DNA of 64,000 bases from positions 1 through 64,000 of the forward strand of contig NZ_JAFIQX010000004.1 of the NCBI RefSeq assembly GCF_017356035.1. Direction: 5' to 3'. The DNA comes from Longitalea luteola (GTDB lineage: Bacteria; Bacteroidota; Bacteroidia; Chitinophagales; Chitinophagaceae). Shown one piece after another: positions 44,186 through 53,108 of this stretch (the first letter of the stretch is position 1; every line of letters begins with the position of its first letter). The notes beneath the pieces were generated by a model, which saw only the letters and a program-made list of their open reading frames with translations, made no database searches and was not told the origin of the DNA. Both the position numbers and the translations under genes were made by a program.

Positions 44186-44994
44186 AGGATCTTAGCGCCA
44201 CCCACATATTTTACCATCTGGATCTGGCCTTTAGGCATATTGCCGAAAGCGATGCCTGCTGCCAGCAACAGGCTATGGCGATTGAACTGCTTTCTATCAG
44301 CAGCTCGCTCATAATACGTACCGAGCTTGTTTAATTCCATTGTAAATGGTTCACTGCGGGGCGTGACAGCCATCCAGTCTGTTTCCTCGATCGTATACAT
44401 ATTCATCTCTCGATTTGCACCATGCTCAGGCTGATATTCTCCATTTGAATAAAACATGTCTTCTACAGTAGCTAAAACAGCAATAAACCTGTACCAGGAA
44501 TATTTACCGGGCGGGAAAAAGTTGATGCCAGGCATCAGCGCCGGAAAAGTGATGGACGCTTTCACCGTTTCTTTTGACAACGTGTAGTCAAGCTGGTTGG
44601 CTACTATGGTTTCAAAAGGGGTGCGGCGATTGAGGTTAAAACCCTGCAGCAGGCCTGGCGCTTTACTGAGTTCAACATTGCGCTCTCCATGCGGATGTTC
44701 GGTGTCCAGCGCCTGTATAGGTATAAACAAGGAGTTTAACGGACCCGCCAGATTAAAATCACCCAGGTATTTGAGTGGGCGGAGCGCTTCCAACACCTGT
44801 CCCGCAATGCGGGCTCTTCCGCCAAATTCCTTATTGTTCTTCCGGGTGGTGGCAAAGGAGGCCCGCGTTTCAATTTGCCTTTTGGTAGGCCCACCCTTCA
44901 TTCGTACGACGGGTTTATCAGACCCGCGGACCTTATATACAGAAATATTACTTACTGTGCCCGTAAAAGAAAACGGAGGTTCAAATTTTCCCAT
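44173..44994 (-). CDS. Conserved hypothetical protein, 273 aa
   Basis: I do not recognise a named function. The protein has no signal peptide or membrane helix. The N-terminus (SFTGTVSNISVYKVRGSDKPVVRMKGGPTKRQI) is basic with a Gly-rich turn. The middle has IAGQVLEALRPLKYLGDFNLAGPLNSLF and VELSKAPGLLQGFNLNRRTPFE. The end is beta-rich (YYERAADRKQFNRHSLLLAAGIAFGNM). Codon use and length suggest a real gene. Similar N-termini occur in Bacteroidota proteins of unknown role that may be structural or phage-related; that is only an impression. It is monocistronic, between repeats and a gene-poor stretch. Confidence 0.7.
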   Translation of the reverse strand: MGKFEPPFSFTGTVSNISVYKVRGSDKPVVRMKGGPTKRQIETRASFATTRKNNKEFGGRARIAGQVLEALRPLKYLGDFNLAGPLNSLFIPIQALDTEHPHGERNVELSKAPGLLQGFNLNRRTPFETIVANQLDYTLSKETVKASITFPALMPGINFFPPGKYSWYRFIAVLATVEDMFYSNGEYQPEHGANREMNMYTIEETDWMAVTPRSEPFTMELNKLGTYYERAADRKQFNRHSLLLAAGIAFGNMPKGQIQMVKYVGGAKILAMA

Positions 44995-45848
44995 AACAGT
45001 TGGTTTAATGGTTGATTAGCATGTTGGCAGCTGCTCATTTCCGAACTGCAACATCTCGCTGCCCAAACAACACATGCAAATTAATGAAAATATCTCAACT
45101 TCGTTCTATCATTCAGGTTATCTATCTTTTACACATTAAATGGATACACATATCCTATAACCCTTCCGCAGCGTTACAGCTTCGCCACTCCCAATTACCA
45201 GGTTATTTCCATTTGTTTACCCTTGTACCAATCCAGGATCGCCTCTGCTTCGTATCTGATTCGCCCATTTCCCCATCGTCTCAGCTATGTTTTTCATCGG
45301 TTTGCCGTACATGTCCCGTATCTTTAAAGGAACGGGTTATGTACGGCACATATACGAGACATGTACGGAACATGTACGAAACATCAGCGAAGCAGGTACG
45401 AGGCAAACCCGGCCCAGGGGTAACCGTGGGGTAAGGAACAGGCAACAAAAAGTTAATGCTACTGTGCGGCAGTGTAGGGGGAAATTTCAGCCTTTTTTAA
45501 GTTCAGCTTTGGCCTTTGGCTAGTCAACGGCTTGAAAAGTAGCCAGGTAAAGTTAATGTTAAGTTGCTCATGAATGCCGTAGCTGAACCTCAATAAAAAA
45601 TTTCGTTTCACTGATAGTTGTAACAAAATCGCCCACGGCGATACATATAACGTTGTATGCATGAAATGATCTGTAAAGGGCCCGAATGGCATGAAGCTTT
45701 GTAAAGCGTTCAGGCATCCGGGTATGGCCATGTCACTTGTCAATGACCACGCTGAAAAGCAGGTATTCTTGAACAGTTAATATGGCCGCCTTTTAAAATA
45801 CATTTTATTTGCATGCTTTTCAATTGAAACTAAAACCTCAAACATTTT
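44995..45848. other. Gene-poor region of about 850 bases
   Basis: No ORF here has recognisable protein character. The 45012-45434 plus frame and the 45459-45743 minus frame have unlikely composition. The only clear structure is the hairpin at 45304-45347 and a run of short repeats ACATGTACG(A/G)A right after it (45350-45385). A TTTATTTGC near 45798 is one mismatch from a -7 box and may serve the next gene. Confidence 0.5.
45304..45347. other. Strong two-part hairpin in a gene-poor region
   Basis: GCCGTACAT (45304-45312) pairs with ATGTACGGC (45339-45347); inside, CCCGT pairs with ACGGG across a 12-base loop. Possible structured RNA, operator pair or degenerate element; no promoter or T-run found. 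Confidence 0.6.
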
Positions 45849-46403
45849 ATGAAAAAAGTAATTTTCCTGGGCGCTATGGCCACTGTCCTTGCATTTGCTG
45901 CCTGTAAAAATGATGGCAAAAAAGAAGAAACCAATGAAGCCACTGGCGCAACCCAGACTGCTGCCACCAGTGAAGAACAAAAACCCGCTGCAGCCAATCA
46001 GCCCAAGGAATACAACGTAACAGCCACACCCGATACGGCTATTTTGGGTAAGAAAAAAGAAGCGCTTGTGAAAGTGAACGGCGCTACCGCCATGGCATTG
46101 ACCGATCCTGATGGTAAAGACAATGGTATTGAGCTGGTACTTAAGCTTACGCTCACGAATAAACAACAGATCGGAGAAGGAAATGGGGTGTTTATGGATT
46201 ATACCAAATCACGTTTACAACTGGATAACGGAACCAATATTACCTGTGACAACGCCACTGATCATTTACGGGCAGAACCGGAAGCTACTTCCAAACAGGA
46301 AGAATGGACTTACAAAATTCCTGCAGGCGCCAAACCTACTGCCCTGAACCTGTTCATGAATGATACCCGCGTATCACTAGGAGTTGCTTTAAGCGATAAA
46401 TAA
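45849..46403 (+). CDS. Lipoprotein of unknown function, 184 aa
   Basis: Signal and lipobox ATVLAFAAC are followed by KNDGKKEETNEATG and a low-complexity Ala/Thr/Gln/Glu linker (~20-50). A beta-rich domain then follows (LVKVNGATAMALTDPDGKDNGIELVLKLTLTN ... TKSRLQLDNGTNITCDNATD ... EEWTYKIPAGAKPTALNLFM). This immunoglobulin-like pattern recalls DUF4352-type domains, but I am not certain. It is likely anchored in the inner or outer membrane facing the periplasm or surface. Monocistronic, with a clear terminator at 46436. Confidence 0.82.
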   Translation: MKKVIFLGAMATVLAFAACKNDGKKEETNEATGATQTAATSEEQKPAAANQPKEYNVTATPDTAILGKKKEALVKVNGATAMALTDPDGKDNGIELVLKLTLTNKQQIGEGNGVFMDYTKSRLQLDNGTNITCDNATDHLRAEPEATSKQEEWTYKIPAGAKPTALNLFMNDTRVSLGVALSDK

Positions 46404-46435
46404 GTATAATCTGCGTGCAAAAACGCCAGATAACT

Positions 46436-46469
46436 GGTGAGTCATTCCAAAGAGTGGCTCACCTTTTTA
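46436..46469 (+). terminator. Intrinsic terminator
   Basis: GGTGAGTCA pairs with TGGCTCACC (one G-T pair), followed by TTTTTAT. Ends the 45849-46403 transcript. Confidence 0.85.
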
Positions 46470-46804
46470 TTATACATACGCGCCATAGCTAAAATGACAA
46501 TTAAAACCACGGCTTAATATCCTGACTATTATCTTTTATAAAAATTAATTGTATTATGTACATCTTCACCTGCTCCATACTATAACCGAAGAAATTCTTT
46601 ACCGCCGCCATACACTTTGATCAGTTATGAATTTGGCGTGGTTTTGGCTATAAGCCAGCCGATCTAACAACACGAGATGTATTGAACCGTTTATATAACG
46701 CTTTTGGACGCCCGCAGCGCATGTGCCATTTCAGAACGGTGTTATATAGGTATTGACTGTTCCCCGCTATATTACTTATCAATAACTCAAAACAAACTGA
46801 TCAA
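46470..46804. other. Intergenic region, no feature seen
   Basis: AT-rich upstream region of the first lipocalin-like gene. No exact promoter consensus or supported ORF. Confidence 0.4.
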
Positions 46805-47227
46805 ATGAAAAAAATGATCCTGTCCATGGTGGCATTTGCAGCCCTGGTCTATTCCTGTAGCAAGGATGATGATAAAGATTCAACCAATGAGTTGATCGTG
46901 GGAAAATGGAGTATGGAAAGCCAGTACCGGAATGTAGTTACCAATAATGTTGGCAAACGCGATACAACAAAATTTCCTGCTGGCATCCAAACCTGGGAAT
47001 TCACCAGCAACGGAAAAGCTTATATATATGTGATGACTGCCGGTGGTGCTGCCAGAGATACGGGTGATTATTCAATAAGCGGTTCCAACGTGATAATAAA
47101 ACAGAAAGCATTGGCTGACACTTTTAAGCTCGTTACTATTTCCAGTTCTTCGTTACAGGCCTATAAAAAGCTCATCAGTTCCTCCACCAAATACACAGAA
47201 TACTGGTTCAATTATAAAAAGCAATAA
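46805..47227 (+). CDS. Lipocalin-like lipoprotein (paralogue 1)
   Basis: The 140-residue lipoprotein has signal MKKMILSMVAFAALVYSC with SKDDDKDS after the Cys. The GKWSM start of a lipocalin-like domain follows (LIVGKWSMESQYRNV), with WEFTSNGKAYIYV and DYSISGSNVIIKQ. The ending is TEYWFNYKKQ. The same order of features and ending (ELWANYKK) appear in the gene at 47645, so the two are tandem paralogues with separate terminators. Such proteins are common in Bacteroidota and their ligand is unknown. Confidence 0.87.
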   Translation: MKKMILSMVAFAALVYSCSKDDDKDSTNELIVGKWSMESQYRNVVTNNVGKRDTTKFPAGIQTWEFTSNGKAYIYVMTAGGAARDTGDYSISGSNVIIKQKALADTFKLVTISSSSLQAYKKLISSSTKYTEYWFNYKKQ

Positions 47228-47243
47228 CACCTTCCATTATTCC

Positions 47244-47270
47244 AGCCCCTGTTAACAGGGGCTTTTTTTT
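47244..47270 (+). terminator. Intrinsic terminator
   Basis: AGCCCCTGTTAACAGGGGCT followed by eight T residues, 16 bases after the stop codon of the lipocalin-like gene. Confidence 0.95.
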
Positions 47271-47348
47271 GCCCGATATATGCAAGCAGGAACGCGTTTG
47301 CCGTATTTTGGACCTCCCGCTGATCTTTCATCATTTTTGTAACAGTAC

Positions 47349-47379
47349 TTGCATAAGCCGGCTATTTATATATTTTTGC
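47349..47379 (+). promoter_or_regulatory. Promoter with optimal Bacteroidota spacing
   Basis: TTG at 47349-47351 and TATTTTTGC at 47371-47379, spacing 19. The expected start is near 47386, about 260 bases before the second lipocalin-like gene and 11 before a 27-codon ORF. Confidence 0.65.
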
Positions 47380-47396
47380 ATACTCATACCATATTC

Positions 47397-47480
47397 ATGA
47401 AAAACAACCCCGGCTGCTTACGATCCGCGTATACCTTGTCGCGCCATTGGCATAATCAGAAGTTGGCACACCTGACCTGA
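47397..47480 (+). CDS. Possible 27-residue small ORF after a strong promoter
   Basis: ATG 47397 to TGA 47480 encodes MKNNPGCLRSAYTLSRHWHN then QKLAHLT. It starts 18 bases after the -7 box at 47371-47379. No homologue is known to me; it could be a leader ORF in a long 5' untranslated region of the next gene, or chance. Confidence 0.25.
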   Translation: MKNNPGCLRSAYTLSRHWHNQKLAHLT

Positions 47481-47644
47481 TGTGAACAACACAAACCACC
47501 ACAGTCGCTGAAAGAAATAAATTTATTATAAGTCTGATTGAATATAAACGCGACGGTTATTCACCTGTATTCGTACGCTTAACCTGCCTTACAAAAGACC
47601 CATAACAATAATTACAAAAACAATTAACCGAAAACGACCTAAGA

Positions 47645-48052
47645 ATGAAAAAAACGATCGTATCTATGCTGGCTTTATCGGCCCTGGTTTTTTCCTGTAA
47701 AAAAGACGATAAAAAATCATCCAGTGACCAGATCATTGGAAAATGGACCCTCGTAAGCCATTATGAGAACCAATTTTATAGCAATGCCCCTCATCGCGAT
47801 ACAACTTTATATCCTTCAGGTTACGAAACCATTGAATTTAAAACTGATGGAAAGCTGTATATCCAGGGTATCGATATGAACGGCCCTTATAAAGATACCA
47901 CCGCTTACAAAGTAGATGGTTCAAATCTTATCCTGCAGGGCCAGGACACACTTAAGATCAGTAATATTTCCGGTGCTGATCTGCAATTGTATGTAAAGTA
48001 CCAATATGCCGCAGATGAGTATGATGAATTATGGGCTAATTATAAGAAATAG
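47645..48052 (+). CDS. Lipocalin-like lipoprotein (paralogue 2)
   Basis: The 135-residue lipoprotein has signal MKKTIVSMLALSALVFSC, then KKDDKKSSSDQIIGKWTLVSHYENQF, the lipocalin-like start GKW. It continues with IEFKTDGKLYIQG and YKVDGSNLILQG and ends YDELWANYKK. It is parallel in layout to the gene at 46805 with moderate sequence identity, indicating an old duplication. A promoter lies about 265 bases upstream (47349-47379), giving an unusually long leader. Terminator at 48077. Ligand unknown. Confidence 0.87.
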   Translation: MKKTIVSMLALSALVFSCKKDDKKSSSDQIIGKWTLVSHYENQFYSNAPHRDTTLYPSGYETIEFKTDGKLYIQGIDMNGPYKDTTAYKVDGSNLILQGQDTLKISNISGADLQLYVKYQYAADEYDELWANYKK

Positions 48053-48076
48053 TTCGACTTTTCATACATACAACAG

Positions 48077-48105
48077 TCCCCCGGCTAAACCGGGGGATTT
48101 TTTTT
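48077..48105 (+). terminator. Intrinsic terminator
   Basis: TCCCCCGG-CTAAA-CCGGGGGA followed by eight T residues, 24 bases after the stop codon. Confidence 0.95.
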
Positions 48106-48202
48106 GCAGGTTATTTTTGCAGGTACGTGTTTGTCGTCACCCCTTTATTAAAGCCGGCTTTGTTATCTTGTCAACTTATCCCTATTTTTAGCCCCATTTT
48201 TT

Positions 48203-48997
48203 ATGCCGTCAAAATTAGAAGTAAGAACAGTGAACGTAACCCGTTACGTGACGCCGCTGCGCGAAGGCGGTTCACTGCCTGCCATTGCCGAAGCAGACGA
48301 TGGTTTTATGTATGTGCTGAAGTTCCGCGGGGCAGGGCAGGGGATCAAAGCGCTGATCGCCGAACTGATCGGCGGTGAAATAGCCCGTGCTTTGGGAATA
48401 AAAGTTCCTGAAATTGTTTTCGCGTTATTGGATACTGCCTTTGGGCGTACGGAACCTGATGAAGAGATTCAGGATCTGCTGAAAGCAAGTGTTGGCATGA
48501 ACCTGGCGCTGCATTATTTGTCAGGCGCCATTACCTTCGACCCGGCAGTGACCACCCTCGATGCCCGCCTGGCCTCCCAAATTGTATGGCTCGACAGTTT
48601 ACTGATGAATGTAGACCGCACGCCCCGGAATACCAATATGCTTATCTGGCATAAAGAATTATGGCTGATCGATCATGGCGCTACCTTATACTTTCACCAT
48701 AACTGGCAAAACTGGAAAGAACAGGCGCAAAAACCTTTTGCACAGATAAAAGACCATGTATTGTTGCCACAGGCCTCCCAGCTGGAAGAAGTGGACGCAG
48801 CATTTCGACCGGTACTTACGGAAGAACGTATCCGCGCTATTGTTGATCTGTTGCCCGACGAATGGCTGTCGACCGACCTGGAAGAAGCATCCGTTGCGGA
48901 ACGCCGCCAGGTATACGCCGATTTTTTAATTACCCGAATTGCATCGTCACCCATTTTTGTTAAAGAAGCCCAACATGCACGAAAAATACTTATTTGA
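48203..48997 (+). CDS. HipA-like kinase (HipA_2 family)
   Basis: The 264-residue protein lacks the N-terminal domain of full HipA but keeps a kinase-like core. It shows VLKFRGAGQGIKALIAELIGGEIARALG (phosphate loop, Lys and alpha-C region), then WLDSLLMNVDRTPRNTNMLI (catalytic loop with Asp-Arg and two Asn, about 135-146) and LWLIDHGATLYFHH (metal-binding Asp, about 157). It would phosphorylate an unknown target. It overlaps the DUF3037 gene by 23 bases, a pairing recurrent in bacteria. No HipB-like antitoxin gene is adjacent, so classic HipAB toxin action is unlikely. Confidence 0.85.
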   Translation: MPSKLEVRTVNVTRYVTPLREGGSLPAIAEADDGFMYVLKFRGAGQGIKALIAELIGGEIARALGIKVPEIVFALLDTAFGRTEPDEEIQDLLKASVGMNLALHYLSGAITFDPAVTTLDARLASQIVWLDSLLMNVDRTPRNTNMLIWHKELWLIDHGATLYFHHNWQNWKEQAQKPFAQIKDHVLLPQASQLEEVDAAFRPVLTEERIRAIVDLLPDEWLSTDLEEASVAERRQVYADFLITRIASSPIFVKEAQHARKILI

Positions 48998-49358
48998 GTA
49001 CGCTGTCATTCGTATGGTGCCTAAGGTGGAACGCGAAGAATTCTGCAATGTGGGCATTATCCTGTATTGTAAAGAGCTGAAATTTTTGCAAACCCTGTAC
49101 ACCATAAACGAGAACCGGGTGCGGGCATTGGATGAAAAAGCGGATATCCCTGAAATTCAGTCCTACCTGCAGGCATTCGACCGCATTTGTAAGGGCGACA
49201 AAAACGGCGGTCCCATAGCCCTGCTCGATATGCCTTCCCGTTTCCGGTGGCTGACCGCACAACGGAGCACCATTTTACAAACTTCGCGTGTGCATCCGGG
49301 CTTTTGCAGCGATCCCCTGACCGCATTGACACGATTACATGAACAATTAGTATTGTAG
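48975..49358 (+). CDS. DUF3037 protein, partner of the HipA-like kinase
   Basis: I start at ATG 48975 (MHEKYLFEYAVIRMVPKVER). An upstream ATG at 48939 lies deep in the kinase gene. The 127-residue product matches DUF3037: YAVIRMVPKVEREEFCNVGIILY, then a central helix (IPEIQSYLQAFDRIC) and SRFRWLTAQRSTILQTSRVHPG. The function is unknown. Because it overlaps the kinase gene by 23 bases and the two families co-occur, it is likely the kinase substrate, regulator or antitoxin-like partner; none of these is shown by the sequence. Confidence 0.87.
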   Translation: MHEKYLFEYAVIRMVPKVEREEFCNVGIILYCKELKFLQTLYTINENRVRALDEKADIPEIQSYLQAFDRICKGDKNGGPIALLDMPSRFRWLTAQRSTILQTSRVHPGFCSDPLTALTRLHEQLVL

Positions 49359-49828
49359 TGAAATTAGAAACACCCGGGTTGTGCCCGCATTGTAACTGAG
49401 GTATGCGATTTGTAGCTTCATGCACAATCCTTATTGTATATTTTCGTTCTTTATATTACATTTTTTAATAAAAATTCCAATATCCTTCATGGCATAGAGT
49501 TTGTACTTTTTGACAATATAAAATCTGTGCTGTTAAAAACCATTTGAGCATGAATTTCTGGTGTCCGTCATATGAACATTCTACCACATTCAGTGTTTTT
49601 ATCCATGTCCGTAACCGCTGGTTTTCCCGGCGGCGCTCATCCACAATAACGTGATAATTATCAATTTGAAATCATTTATGAAATGGGGGTTCTTTAACAT
49701 TTCTTTCTTTACCTTTGCGACGCTTTTAAATCAGACGTATTTACCCTCACCAACAATAAAGGCTCTCCTGGTAGCAGCATTTTATTTAGTAGTTAAAGTC
49801 GATACAAAAATTAATTTTTGGCATTATT
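49359..49828. other. Intergenic region upstream of the desaturase
   Basis: About 470 AT-rich bases. The one clear signal is the -7 box at 49710-49718. A 61-codon frame (49651-49836) spans that promoter and runs into the desaturase start, so it is judged spurious. Confidence 0.5.
49710..49718 (+). promoter_or_regulatory. -7 box of the desaturase gene
   Basis: TACCTTTGC is an exact TAnnTTTGC match. It predicts a leader of about 100 bases. No convincing -33 element. Confidence 0.55.
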
Positions 49829-50905
49829 ATGCATAAAGTAACCTTTAATAATAAAAACAAGACCTTTTTCAATACATTAAAATCTTCTGTTGACCAGTAT
49901 TTCGCTTCTCAGCAATTGAAAAAAACCGGTAACTGGAAATTATATTCCAAAACGGTCATACTGGCGCCTGCGGCCATCCTCATTTATGCATTGCTGCTTT
50001 TTTTACCTATGCCTGCCGCTTTGGCAATAGTGCTTTGCTGTTTATTGGGATTTGTGTTGGCCAGCATCGGATTTAATGTAATGCATGATGCGTGTCATGG
50101 CAGCTATTCGAGCAAAAGCTGGGTAAACAACCTGATGGCCCTCAGTTCAAACCTGCTGGGTGGTAATACCTACATCTGGAAATTCAAGCATAATATCGTT
50201 CACCATACCTACACCAATATCGACGGGGTTGATGATGATATTGCCCTGAGCCCCCTGATGCGGCAATGTTCTACCCAAAAATGGCTTCCGCCACACCGGT
50301 ACCAGCATATATATGGTTTCCTGTTATACGCTTTTACGTCGCTGGCCTGGTTCTTTGTGATGGATTTCACTAAATATTTCAACCAGAAAGTGCATAATAC
50401 GCCCATGACAAAAATGGACTTTAAGGAGCATGTCATCTTCTGGTTAAGTAAAGCCTTATACGCAGCCTTTTTCATAGTATTTCCTATCCTGTGGCTGGGT
50501 TGGATGCCGTGGTTATTCGGTTTTATTGCCCTGAATCTGACACTGGGTATAACACTGGCCGTGGTTTTCCAGTTAGCGCATGTGGTAGAACATACCGAAT
50601 TTGTGCATTATGATCACCAGGAGGATATGACCATCGAAAATGAGTGGGCCATCCACCAGGTTAAGACCACCGCAAATTTTGCTCCGCGCAATAAATTTAT
50701 TTCCTGGTTTGTGGGCGGATTGAATTATCAGGTAGAACATCACCTGTTCCCCCGGATCAGTCACGTGCATTATCCGGCCATCAACCGGATCGTAAAGCAA
50801 ACCTGCCGCCAGTTCAATATCACGTACAACGAATTTCCCACGATGCAGCAGGCAATAGCCTCGCATTACCGGATGATCCGCGAACTGGGCAGGAAGCCGG
50901 CTTAA
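49829..50905 (+). CDS. Membrane fatty acid desaturase (acyl-lipid/CoA type)
   Basis: The 358-residue protein has the three histidine boxes of the di-iron desaturases: HDACHGSY (HxxxH), HNIVHHTY (HxxHH) and QVEHHLFP (QxxHH). The Gln in the third box is typical of front-end or delta-6-like enzymes, but no cytochrome b5 domain is fused. Four to five membrane helices (ILAPAAILIYALLLFLPM, LAIVLCCLLGFVLASIGF, ALYAAFFIVFPILWLG, LWGFIALNLTLGITLA-like). It introduces a double bond into membrane lipid acyl chains. The regulation is probably temperature- or fluidity-linked (family knowledge only). Confidence 0.93.
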   Translation: MHKVTFNNKNKTFFNTLKSSVDQYFASQQLKKTGNWKLYSKTVILAPAAILIYALLLFLPMPAALAIVLCCLLGFVLASIGFNVMHDACHGSYSSKSWVNNLMALSSNLLGGNTYIWKFKHNIVHHTYTNIDGVDDDIALSPLMRQCSTQKWLPPHRYQHIYGFLLYAFTSLAWFFVMDFTKYFNQKVHNTPMTKMDFKEHVIFWLSKALYAAFFIVFPILWLGWMPWLFGFIALNLTLGITLAVVFQLAHVVEHTEFVHYDHQEDMTIENEWAIHQVKTTANFAPRNKFISWFVGGLNYQVEHHLFPRISHVHYPAINRIVKQTCRQFNITYNEFPTMQQAIASHYRMIRELGRKPA

Positions 50906-50951
50906 CAGCTGAAAACACGCTACACGTTCCAGGACTTCAAAGATATCTCTG

Positions 50952-50988
50952 ACAACCTGTGATCCCCGGCCCCGGGGTTACAGGTTGT
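50952..50988 (+). terminator. Strong hairpin after the desaturase
   Basis: ACAACCTGT pairs with ACAGGTTGT, and inside it CCCCGG with CCGGGG. Followed by TTTCATTTT. Confidence 0.85.
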
Positions 50989-51339
50989 TTCATTTTAGTT
51001 CTACCCAAAGCCGGTGCAACAACCACTCTATTCCAACATTAGCAGGGTTTAGCTAAATACGGTTAAGTGATATATATCAGTAGAATCTCCATTGAATATA
51101 TTCTGTAAATAACCGTACTTTGTTACTGTAAATGATTGCCGGGGTACATGCACCTGCAATAAATTCATATCCATTCCTAAAGCACTACACGCCTGATTTA
51201 CTCCAATACTCCACACTTTTCACCCGAAAGAGTCCGCTTACCCGTTACAGGTCTGCTTTAATTTGCCAGGATACTCATTGAAAAAGGATTCCCAGCCCTA
51301 GACTAATGCATTCCTTTATAACATTTAAAACTGCTGGTT
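50989..51339. other. Upstream region of the first SBBP gene, no feature seen
   Basis: No exact promoter consensus, ORF or repeat found. Confidence 0.4.
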
Positions 51340-53082
51340 ATGAAAAAACGACTACTCTTCGGAAAGTGCTGTTTTTTTTCAACATTTATTTTGCTTACAA
51401 ACGTTGGTGTTGCCCAATTAACGCAGGAATGGGCAGCGCGTTTCAACGGTTCAGGCAACAGTACAGACGGGGCAAGGTCTCTTGCCATAGACAAACATGG
51501 AAATGTATACGTAACGGGAACAGCTACCGGCACCGGAACAGGTCTGGATTATAGAACCATAAAGTACAATGCCGCCGGCGTGCTTCAATGGAAAGCTTTG
51601 TGGAATGGTGCTGCGAACGGTGACGACGAAGCCTTTTCAATTGCCGTGGATGGCAATGGGAATGCTTATGTAACGGGAAGAAGTATAGGTAATGGAACCG
51701 GTTTTGATTTCGTTACCGTAAAATACAATTCAGCTGGCGTTAGACAATGGTCGGCGCGGTATAACGGCCCGGGCAATGGGTTCGATTGGGCCAAGGCAAT
51801 AAGGGTGGATGAAGATTGTAACGTATATGTTACGGGCGGCAGCGTGGGTAATGATAACACTTCAGACTATGCTACCATTAAATATAATAAGAATGGACAA
51901 AAGCAGTGGGTGGCCAGGTATGACGGTCCAGGAAATAACGAAGAATCGAATGCTTTAGTCGTGGATAAGGATGGAAATGTGTATGTGACAGGCAGAAGCC
52001 CTGAAGGCCTGGATGTGGATGAGCAGGATATGGATTATACCACCATTAAATATAATAAAAAAGGACAGGAACTTTGGGTAAGAAGATATGATGGACCCTT
52101 CCGGGGAAATTTTTATGATGAAGCGCTGGATATAACGGTAGATAAATCGGGGAATGTATATGTAACCGGGCGCAGTGCCGGCAGTAATCTCGAAGACGCC
52201 AACGATTATGCTACTGTTAAGTACAATACCAACGGAACTGAGCTTTGGTCAGCCCGATACAACGGTCCCGGCAATTCTATTGACGATGCATTATCCCTTG
52301 CAGTTGACGCTTCACAAAATGTATATGTAACAGGTTACAGCGCGGCTGAGCCTATTGAAACGAATTATGACTATGCCACCATCCGATATGATGCCAATGG
52401 GCAGGAAGTTTGGGTAAGAAGGTATAATGGCCCTGCGAATGATCATGACCAGGCCATCGCCCTGGCCCTTGACAAAGATGGTAATGTATATGTAACCGGG
52501 CGAAGCACTGGTATTGGCACTGCATTTGACTTTGCAACCATTAAATACAGTGGGGCAGGTGATGAGCAATCGGTGGCCAGATATAATGGCCCCGCTAATG
52601 GTAACGATGGCCCCGGAGGGTTATTTATAGGCTTTTATTCTTCTCACCCTATTGCCGTTGACAAGAAAGGCAATGTGTATGTAACCGGATTGAGCACAGG
52701 TGTTGGCACCGGTTTCGATATTACAACTATCAAATATTCACAACCATGTGAGCCCGATGCTGCTATTATCGCAGGCAGAATAGGCCAACCCGGCAATAAT
52801 ACAATACCAGCGGGCTTCCAGGTGGCAATTGCGCCCAATCCGGCTGCTATTACCACTAAAATATTTTACGAACTGCCGGTTGATGGGCGGGTTTCTATAC
52901 AGGTATTTGACCTGTTGGGCAGGCAGATAACAACGCTGGTAGACGCTACCAAACCGGCGGGTTTCCATAACATAAACTTCAATGTAACTACACTCCAGAA
53001 AGGCATCTACGTTTACCGCATCACGGTAAGATCAGGTACGACAGCCTGGAGCCAAACCGGCAAAATAAGTGTGATCAAATAA
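51340..53082 (+). CDS. SBBP-repeat beta-propeller protein with T9SS type A sorting domain (580 aa)
   Basis: After the signal peptide (to about residue 27, VGVAQ) come eight ~55-residue SBBP units. Each has DGNGNVYVTGxS, a GTGxDFxTIKYNxxG and an xQWxARYNGPGN segment. The final ~85 residues (FQVAIAPNPAAITTKIFYELP ... VFDLLGRQITTL ... LQKGIYVYRITV) are the T9SS type A sorting domain, so it is exported across the outer membrane and cell-surface anchored or released. It probably folds into one or more beta-propellers. The ligand is unknown. The gene at 53247 is a paralogue. Confidence 0.92.
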   Translation: MKKRLLFGKCCFFSTFILLTNVGVAQLTQEWAARFNGSGNSTDGARSLAIDKHGNVYVTGTATGTGTGLDYRTIKYNAAGVLQWKALWNGAANGDDEAFSIAVDGNGNAYVTGRSIGNGTGFDFVTVKYNSAGVRQWSARYNGPGNGFDWAKAIRVDEDCNVYVTGGSVGNDNTSDYATIKYNKNGQKQWVARYDGPGNNEESNALVVDKDGNVYVTGRSPEGLDVDEQDMDYTTIKYNKKGQELWVRRYDGPFRGNFYDEALDITVDKSGNVYVTGRSAGSNLEDANDYATVKYNTNGTELWSARYNGPGNSIDDALSLAVDASQNVYVTGYSAAEPIETNYDYATIRYDANGQEVWVRRYNGPANDHDQAIALALDKDGNVYVTGRSTGIGTAFDFATIKYSGAGDEQSVARYNGPANGNDGPGGLFIGFYSSHPIAVDKKGNVYVTGLSTGVGTGFDITTIKYSQPCEPDAAIIAGRIGQPGNNTIPAGFQVAIAPNPAAITTKIFYELPVDGRVSIQVFDLLGRQITTLVDATKPAGFHNINFNVTTLQKGIYVYRITVRSGTTAWSQTGKISVIK

Positions 53083-53108
53083 ATCAAGTTACTTTCCCGG
53101 GAGCTGGT

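Noticed and set aside
43956-44207. Small protein containing ADLRQGLGGQGG
   Set aside because: The frame translates repeat DNA (CGGCAAA array and dispersed element) and has no gene context.
45012-45434. 140-codon ORF in the gene-poor region
   Set aside because: No signal peptide, domain or plausible composition; it runs through a hairpin and short repeats.
48203-49358. Classic HipAB toxin-antitoxin pair
   Set aside because: The kinase lacks HipA's N-terminal domain, and the partner is DUF3037, not an Xre-type HipB.
49651-49836. 61-codon plus-strand ORF before the desaturase
   Set aside because: It spans the exact -7 box at 49710-49718 and overlaps the desaturase start; composition is not protein-like.
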